Origin: Symsagittifera roscoffensis
Taxonomy: Eukaryota; Xenacoelomorpha; Acoela; Convolutidae
NCBI RefSeq assembly: GCF_963678635.1
Contig: NC_087063.1
Span: 24,310,701-24,374,700, forward strand
Direction: 5' to 3'
Length of the DNA: 64,000 nucleotides
Below the pieces are notes generated by a model that was not told the DNA's origin, ran no database searches, and saw nothing but the letters and a program-made list of their open reading frames with translations. Of the stretch, positions 59,006 through 64,000 are shown piece after piece. The translations under genes were made by a program, and so were the position numbers. Every line of letters begins with the position of its first letter. Within the stretch, counting starts at the first letter, position 1.

Positions 59006-60036
59006 TTACTTTTTGGTAGATTTCATGTATTTTTTATCTCTTTTCAAAATCCATTCGGTATGTGTACCGGAAGCTAATTTCAAAATTTGTGGATGATGAA
59101 AGTGGTCTTCATCATGTGTGTGTAAGGGTAGGTTATAACAAATTGAATCTTTGTTTGGTTGACAATAACCTTGTGCATTTTTATGAGCGTTTGCTGTAAA
59201 CATAATTGGTTTTGGTGGCTTTTGATTAAAAACCTTTTCGTATGGTGACATTCCTAAAGTTGTTGTGATATGTGAATTAAAGGATAATGGAAATAATTTT
59301 ACATCTGTTGACCATTCAGTGTATCGTGCATCATTTCCATTAATAATGCATCTGAGATATTCTTGTAGTGAACGGTTCATACCTTCGACTAATCCATTTG
59401 TCCAAGGTGCATGAGATGTACGTGGTTTATGTTTGATCTTATATAGGTGGCATAATCTGATGATTTCGATGTTGATGAATTCTGTGCCGTTATCTGTGAC
59501 TAGTATTTCTGGTAGTCCGAATTTAGCTATCCAATATTTGTAAAGTGTTGTGGATGCGTAGTAAGCATTACAATGTGGTACTGGGTTGAGTGCTACGTAG
59601 TGTGTAAATGAATCAATAATTACCATAATATAAGAATTTCCTTCGGAGGATGGTGAAATTGGTCCTTTTGTGTCGAATGAAATTCTATGATTGAAATATA
59701 GACTTTGTCCTTTGAAATCTTGTTTTGTTGCTATTTGTTTTTGATTTGGATAAGGTTTATTTAATTGACATATTATGCAATCGTTGCATAAAATTTAATT
59801 CCAAATTGGTGCATTTGGGAAATAAAAATTTCGTGTAAAATTTGAATTGTCTTTTCTGATCTTGAGTGTCCTTTTGTATGTTGGGTATGAGATATGTCAA
59901 ATGCTATTAGCATCATGCTAAGGGGGAGACAGGGTACTTTAAAATCGGGTGTTTGATATTTTAAAAGGTCTGTGGTTTCATTAATAGTTGTATTATTGTA
60001 TTTTCTTAAGTATCGGAGAAGTGTTTTATTTCCCAA
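59006..60036 (-). CDS. Ty3/gypsy-type pol: integrase zinc-binding and catalytic core
   Basis: The zinc-binding end (60036-59773) carries the His pair in ISHTQHTKGH; the Cys pair falls at the following break near 59775-59760 (ICQLNKPYPNQ). The core has the three acidic residues: Asp in FDTKGPISPSS (about 59680), Asp in VTDNGTEF and Glu in NGLVEGMNRSLQEYL, with 35 residues between the last two (D35E). One stop near 59765 and a missing stretch of frame between 59626 and 59773 show decay; the core frame itself (206 codons, 59006-59626) is open. It would insert the element cDNA into the chromosome. Confidence 0.85.
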
Positions 60037-60685
60037 TATTGTTGTATCAGTTTTTGTTGTTTTGTTTTAATCTTGTACCATGATTTGAGTTGGCGAATTA
60101 CGGGATGAAAGTTTTGATGTTTTTGTAATAACTGTAGTGTAATTTTTTCTGTTGGTGGTAAAAAAATATTTTCAACTTCTATTTTTGACAGAGGAGTTGT
60201 GTCGAGTGGGTCATGAAGATCAAAAACTTGATTTATCGTGTATTTTGAATCATTTATTGGTGGTCCTGATAAATTTATTTCATCAGTTAAATTTTCTTTT
60301 TCTATCAATGGAAAGGTATCTTGTTTGTGTGATTGTTGTTTGATTGTTTTTTGTTGAGTGCTATTTTTTATCCAATGTGAATAAGGAATTGGTTTGAATG
60401 TGGATGTTCCTAATCTACTTCATAGTGGTTATTTTGACAATCTGAATAGAGTGGAAAATGTTGTAAGTTATTAATTTGTGACTGATCTATATCAATTTTT
60501 ACTGCATGTTTGCATTCCAATCTGGGTGATGTTTCATTTTTTGCAAGGTAGAAATTAATATTTTGGGGTACTTCAACTGTAGTTTTTCGTCTAAGTAGTT
60601 CAGGTGGTGTATTTCTACTTAATGTATCTGGTAGTGCAAGATTTTTTCCTGCTGTCCAAACCATATGTAAGTTTGGGAATTTCAA
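60037..60685 (-). pseudogene. Ty3/gypsy-type pol: linker between RNase H and integrase
   Basis: Two open pieces, 60685-60410 (MVWTAGKNLALPDTLSRNTP, the conserved segment after RNase H) and 60308-60006 (DSKYTINQVFDLHDPLDTTP), are separated by stops around 60400. The plus-strand remnant A1 has the same linker at 29909-30020 (HFPIYIDCQKN against HFPLYSDCQNN). Confidence 0.75.
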
Positions 60686-61135
60686 TAAAATTAATTGAAA
60701 TCTATAAATTCTATGGTTTGGGTTTGATTTCTGTATAAAGAGAAATATTATAGGTTTATGATCTGTAAATAGAACTGTTGGATGTTTTGATCCAAGTATT
60801 AGAAGTTCTTATTCCGTAAGTGAGTATATTATAGCTGTGCATTCTCTCACGAGAGTAGAGAGTCGTAGTTCAGCTTGTGTAAATAAGCGAGAATTTGCTG
60901 ATAAATGATTCATTTTGTTTGTTCCACTGTGTGATTGTAGTAATGCTGCGCCGATGCCAAAGTTTGAAGCATCGCACATTGCATAAAATGGTTGATTTGG
61001 ATCTGTGATTGTATTTGATATTCGTTGTGTTAACAAATTTTTTATTTCTTTGGATCTTGTTTGATGTTCGGTGGTCCATTCTAAGTTACTTTGTTGTTTG
61101 AGGATGTTAAATAAAGGTTTTAAGTATAACTGCAT
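60686..61135 (-). CDS. Ty3/gypsy-type pol: RNase H
   Basis: The frame at 61135-60809 contains LEWTTEHQTRSKEIKNLLTQ and FYAMCDASNFGIGAALLQ, with the first acidic RNase H residue (DAS), then FTQAELRLSTLVRECTAIIY, with the Glu. After a stop at 60809 the frame continues in the same register (LILGSKHPTVLFTDHKPIIF, with the TDHK Asp) to 60700. The enzyme removes the RNA strand from the RNA:DNA hybrid. One nonsense codon is the only lesion seen here. Confidence 0.85.
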
Positions 61136-62000
61136 TTCGTATACATATTTTCTTGGATTTTCTTTTTAATTGTGGGTGGTTGAAATTTCTGAATCGCGTG
61201 TATTCGTGATTTCAATGGAGTTATAGTGTTTTTTTCAATAATGTGGCCAAGAAATTTTACGCGTGTTAAGAAAAAATGTGATTTGTCTGGGACTGCTTTC
61301 ATGTTTTCATTTTTGAGTATTTGATGATATTGTTCTAAAATTTTAAACTTTTCGTCTTTCGTTTGTGATTGCATGAAAACATCATCTAAGTATGTGATTG
61401 CATGCTGTTGGAGTATAAGTGGTCTAAAAACTTTACTCAAAAAAGCTGAAAAAACTGCTGGTCCTATGAAAATTCCATAGAATAATTTATTGAATTCGTA
61501 TTGTTGATTTCCAATAACGAATTGTGTTAATCGTCGTGACTGTTCATCTAGTTGCATTCGATTGTATGCACTATTCATATCTGCGGTTGTGAAGTATTTA
61601 CCATTTATTTTGGTTAGAATTACTTGAATAGGTTCAATGGGCCAATTACATTTAGTTTCGTCAATTAGTGAATTGAGGTATCTAGCATCTAGAATGATTT
61701 TTAGTGATTCTCCTTTAGCTAAGATGATAACTGAGTTGATAAAGGTGTTACCTTTTGGTTATTCTTCTTTGTTTACTGGTGATATAATTTCATATTGCTC
61801 TAAAATGTCAAGTAGTCTGTTTATTTTATCTTGTAAATGTATCGGTACTTTACTTGCTCGTTGTTTTTTGAAAACTGCGACAGGTTTTAAAGGTAAATTT
61901 AGTTTTTGAAGTAACTTTTTCAACATCGAATTTGGATGTTGCATAAATTGTTGGAAACTTTAATAACAGTTCGGCTAATTTGTCGAATTCTTTTTGTGTT
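61120..62000 (-). CDS. Ty3/gypsy-type pol: reverse transcriptase
   Basis: The finger region (61944-61759: LPLKPVAVFKKQRASKVPIH, LDILEQYEIISPVNKEE) is followed by one in-frame stop near 61758. Then come ILAKGESLKIILDARYLNSL and the palm frame 61578-61120: NSAYNRMQLDEQSRRLTQFV, GIFIGPAVFSAF, the catalytic YLDD at 61381-61392, and FFLTRVKFLGHIIEKNTITP. All conserved RT motifs are in order. A frameshift near 61170 joins it to RNase H. The region upstream (62300-62000) reads TLPLGLLG and CETNATTSPTNEVAYRV and is probably the protease-side part of the polyprotein, but no D-S/T-G protease triad could be fixed. Confidence 0.85.
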
Positions 62001-62329
62001 ATTTGGGAATATTCAAAATTAAACATTGTTGGAAACTTTTGTTGTTAATGTGATATTTTAAACGTTGGTTTAAAATATGGCGTTTTTGTGAAGTAATCAG
62101 TGTTTCTTTTTTTGTTGCTTATTATGTTGTTTATTGATAATTCTTCATCAAGAATTGTGGATTGACATATGTCTAGTAATTGTAATTTATTATTGACTCG
62201 ATATGCTACTTCATTTGTGGGTGAAGTTGTAGCATTTGTTTCACACTATCCTAAGAGTCCTAGGGGTAGTGTTATCTGGTATGGTTAATTGTTATATACG
62301 TGTAATGAAATAATATCTGAGTTTGAATG

Positions 62330-64000
62330 TTTCATATATTTTATGGATGAGATTGTGATTCTAAAAAATCTGTGGATTGGTTTAAATTCAATGTCTGACA
62401 TAAAGAGAATTGCGCCAAAATATGTGCGGTTCATGAGTGATAGTTCTTGTAATCGTGTACTATCGGCGTCTTGTGGTTTTAATTTTCCACCTATTCTTCC
62501 TATGTTTTTCTGAAATTTTACTGAAACATAAGGGTTTCAGTCGGTATGTGAATGAAATGTGGCCATGGGGTCTACAATTAGATGTCTTGTATTCATGTCG
62601 AAACCATGTTTGTATTCAACAAGGATTTCTGAGTACTGTGTTTTGTAAATCGGTTTTTCATATTTACATGCTAGTTCTGTTTCCGGGTATATTTGAAATC
62701 GTGTTAGTTTTTTCTCTTTATTGTGGAGGTTTCTAAATTTGGTGTTATCGCTTCTGATTTGATCAGGATTGACTTCTTCAAATGGAATTGATTCTTCAAA
62801 TGAAACTGTGCATGTTTCTTCAGGAAACCATACAATGGTTGCTTGTGTGTGTGTTGTAGGATCGCACTATCCTTGGTCATTTTTGCAAGGAAGTCGAATG
62901 CCTTGGTAAAGAATTGTGTCGTCATTTAAATCTCGTGTTAGTTGTACTTCTTCAAGTTGTATTTTCCAATCAAAAAACATTATTTCTTGATATCCTTCAG
63001 TTTTGTATCTGCTTTGCAATTTGAGGGATCATTGATACCTATGTGTGGTATCCAGTGTTTATCATGGAGATCGTATGTCAGTCTTCCATGTGTTCCATGG
63101 AAGGGAAAATTTTTGTCTAGTCTAATGTGACCTTGGTATTTTTCAAGTTCTGCTTGATGTGCTGAGTCTGGGAAAACTTGAAAATTTACAAGTTTTCTAT
63201 TTGTTCCATCGTTTTGTGTTAAGTTTAATCGTCTAAGGTCATTCTTACAAACTTGAGGGTTAAGATGTAGTAATATTTCTATATTACTCTGATAGAAAGA
63301 TTCGTGGTCTAGTCGGTTGTTATTCCCGTTTGAGACTTGCGAGCAATGTACTTTCTTTTCGGAAAATGTTGCTGTGAATTTGTATCCTGTTAATGTTGTT
63401 GATCGGGCTTTTGAGTATAGTGTGGCTACTATATTTGTTGTTTCTATGGCTTGTGGTTCGAATTCGCATTAAGTGACTTGATTTATAGCGTATTTGTGTT
63501 GTGTTTTTTGTTTGTTTTCTTCACAATCATAGTGTGGTACTAACAAATACTGAGGTCCTGTAAGAGGGGATGGAGTTGTATGTTGTTCGGAAAAAATTAG
63601 AAAAAGGATGTGTTGAAACGTAAATATCTTTAAAATATACATGTGTACGATAATCCGGAGTATGGGTTATAAAATGTGATATATCCAATTGTGTTTTTAG
63701 TGCTTCTATCGTATTTATATATTACTCCAGTTGTTATAAATGGAGGAGGTAGTGATTGAGCTGTTATGTTTGGTGGACTTAGGGGAAAAGGATGTTGAAC
63801 AATATTATTAAGTTTGACTGTGATTTCGAACTTTAATTGAAGACTGTTTTGTTGAAGTATTTCAATGTTTTGCTCTCGGATATCTTCGTGGATATCTTGT
63901 CTATATTGTAATCTATTAAGTGCCCAACTATGGAGTCGGTTACTTTCTTGATGTTGTCCAAATAGTGGGGGGGGGGTGCTACGAAAGTATTCCAATCTAA
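62330..64000 (-). pseudogene. Envelope-like glycoprotein, N-terminal part, upstream of pol; runs off the window
   Basis: The open frame 63995-63630 (SNRLHSWALNRLQYRQDIHE, YNPYSGLSYTC) is followed by broken frames. These read TTNIVATLYSKARSTTLTGY (about 63430), FSEKKVHCSQVSNGN, HLNPQVCKNDLRRLNLTQND (63200), QVFPDSAHQAELEKYQGHIR, then LPCKNDQG-CDPTTHTQATIV and WFPEETCTV (about 62880-62800), and GGKLKPQDADSTRLQELSLM near 62430. Cys residues and N-x-S/T sites are frequent, as in an extracellular glycoprotein. In the plus-strand copy the same blocks (34.5-36.0 kb) run straight into the env C-terminal part. Here they run into pol instead. The plus-strand frames 62289-62736 and 62942-63130 are shadows. 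Confidence 0.6.

Noticed and set aside
58440..62440. Pol as a clear retained intron between spliced env exons
   Set aside because: No matching GT donor and AG acceptor could be placed at the points where the two element copies diverge; kept only as a weaker alternative in the findings.
1..64000. tRNA, rRNA, riboswitch or prokaryotic operon signals
   Set aside because: None seen; no cloverleaf with conserved A and B boxes was noticed, and gene density and splice signals are those of an animal genome.

Overview
The window is non-coding-rich, AT-rich animal DNA. Features with splice-like GT...AG boundaries, a trypsin-family protease in exons, a RING-H2 protein and retroelements of the Ty3/gypsy and BEL/Pao classes all point to an invertebrate metazoan. 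I cannot fix the phylum from the sequence. No rRNA, tRNA, CRISPR or prokaryotic signal was seen. Most of the 64 kb is mobile-element debris, with only a few host-type genes or gene fragments.

Layout. 1-13.4 kb: old dispersed repeats (three families), several short inverted-repeat elements, one intact-looking RING-finger reading frame on the minus strand (1521-2330) and one small orphan frame (10607-10894). 13.6-14.94 kb: a 109-bp tandem satellite organised in 327-bp higher-order units, with a palindromic left edge. 14.95-15.35 kb: the 3' exon of an unrecognised minus-strand gene. 16.9-24.1 kb: a pseudogene of a protein-primed-type family B DNA polymerase (Maverick/Polinton-like), which carries an internal tandem duplication of about 3.5 kb. 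24.7-27.4 kb: a minus-strand BEL/Pao retroelement remnant. 27.6-28.4 kb: three short hAT-like non-autonomous elements. 28.7-41.0 kb: a decayed, internally rearranged Ty3/gypsy-type, env-bearing element on the plus strand with a right LTR. 42.9-45.6 kb: trypsin-like protease exons (Asp and Ser catalytic blocks, Asp189-type specificity), a lone LTR fragment and a decayed duplicate exon. 46.5-47.4 kb: a palindrome framed by 47-bp direct repeats. 49.3-50.5 kb: a second, independent polymerase B remnant. 51.7-53.1 kb: more hAT-like elements, one with a perfect 8-bp target duplication, and an N-terminal trypsin exon (His block). 53.1-64.0 kb: a better preserved minus-strand copy of the same Ty3/gypsy-type element, running off the right edge: LTR, a third ORF, env C-terminal part, integrase, RNase H, reverse transcriptase, then env N-terminal-like sequence.

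How parts relate. The two Ty3/gypsy copies (plus strand, 28.7-41 kb; minus strand, 53-64 kb) can be read against each other. The comparison reveals a conserved reading frame between env and the 3' LTR that matches no standard retroelement gene, and an unusual position of the env N-terminal half upstream of pol in the right-hand copy. The polymerase B pseudogene shows the same stop codons and the same loss of a catalytic aspartate in both halves of its duplication, so it was dead before it duplicated. All family names are from motif recognition by eye; no search could be run.
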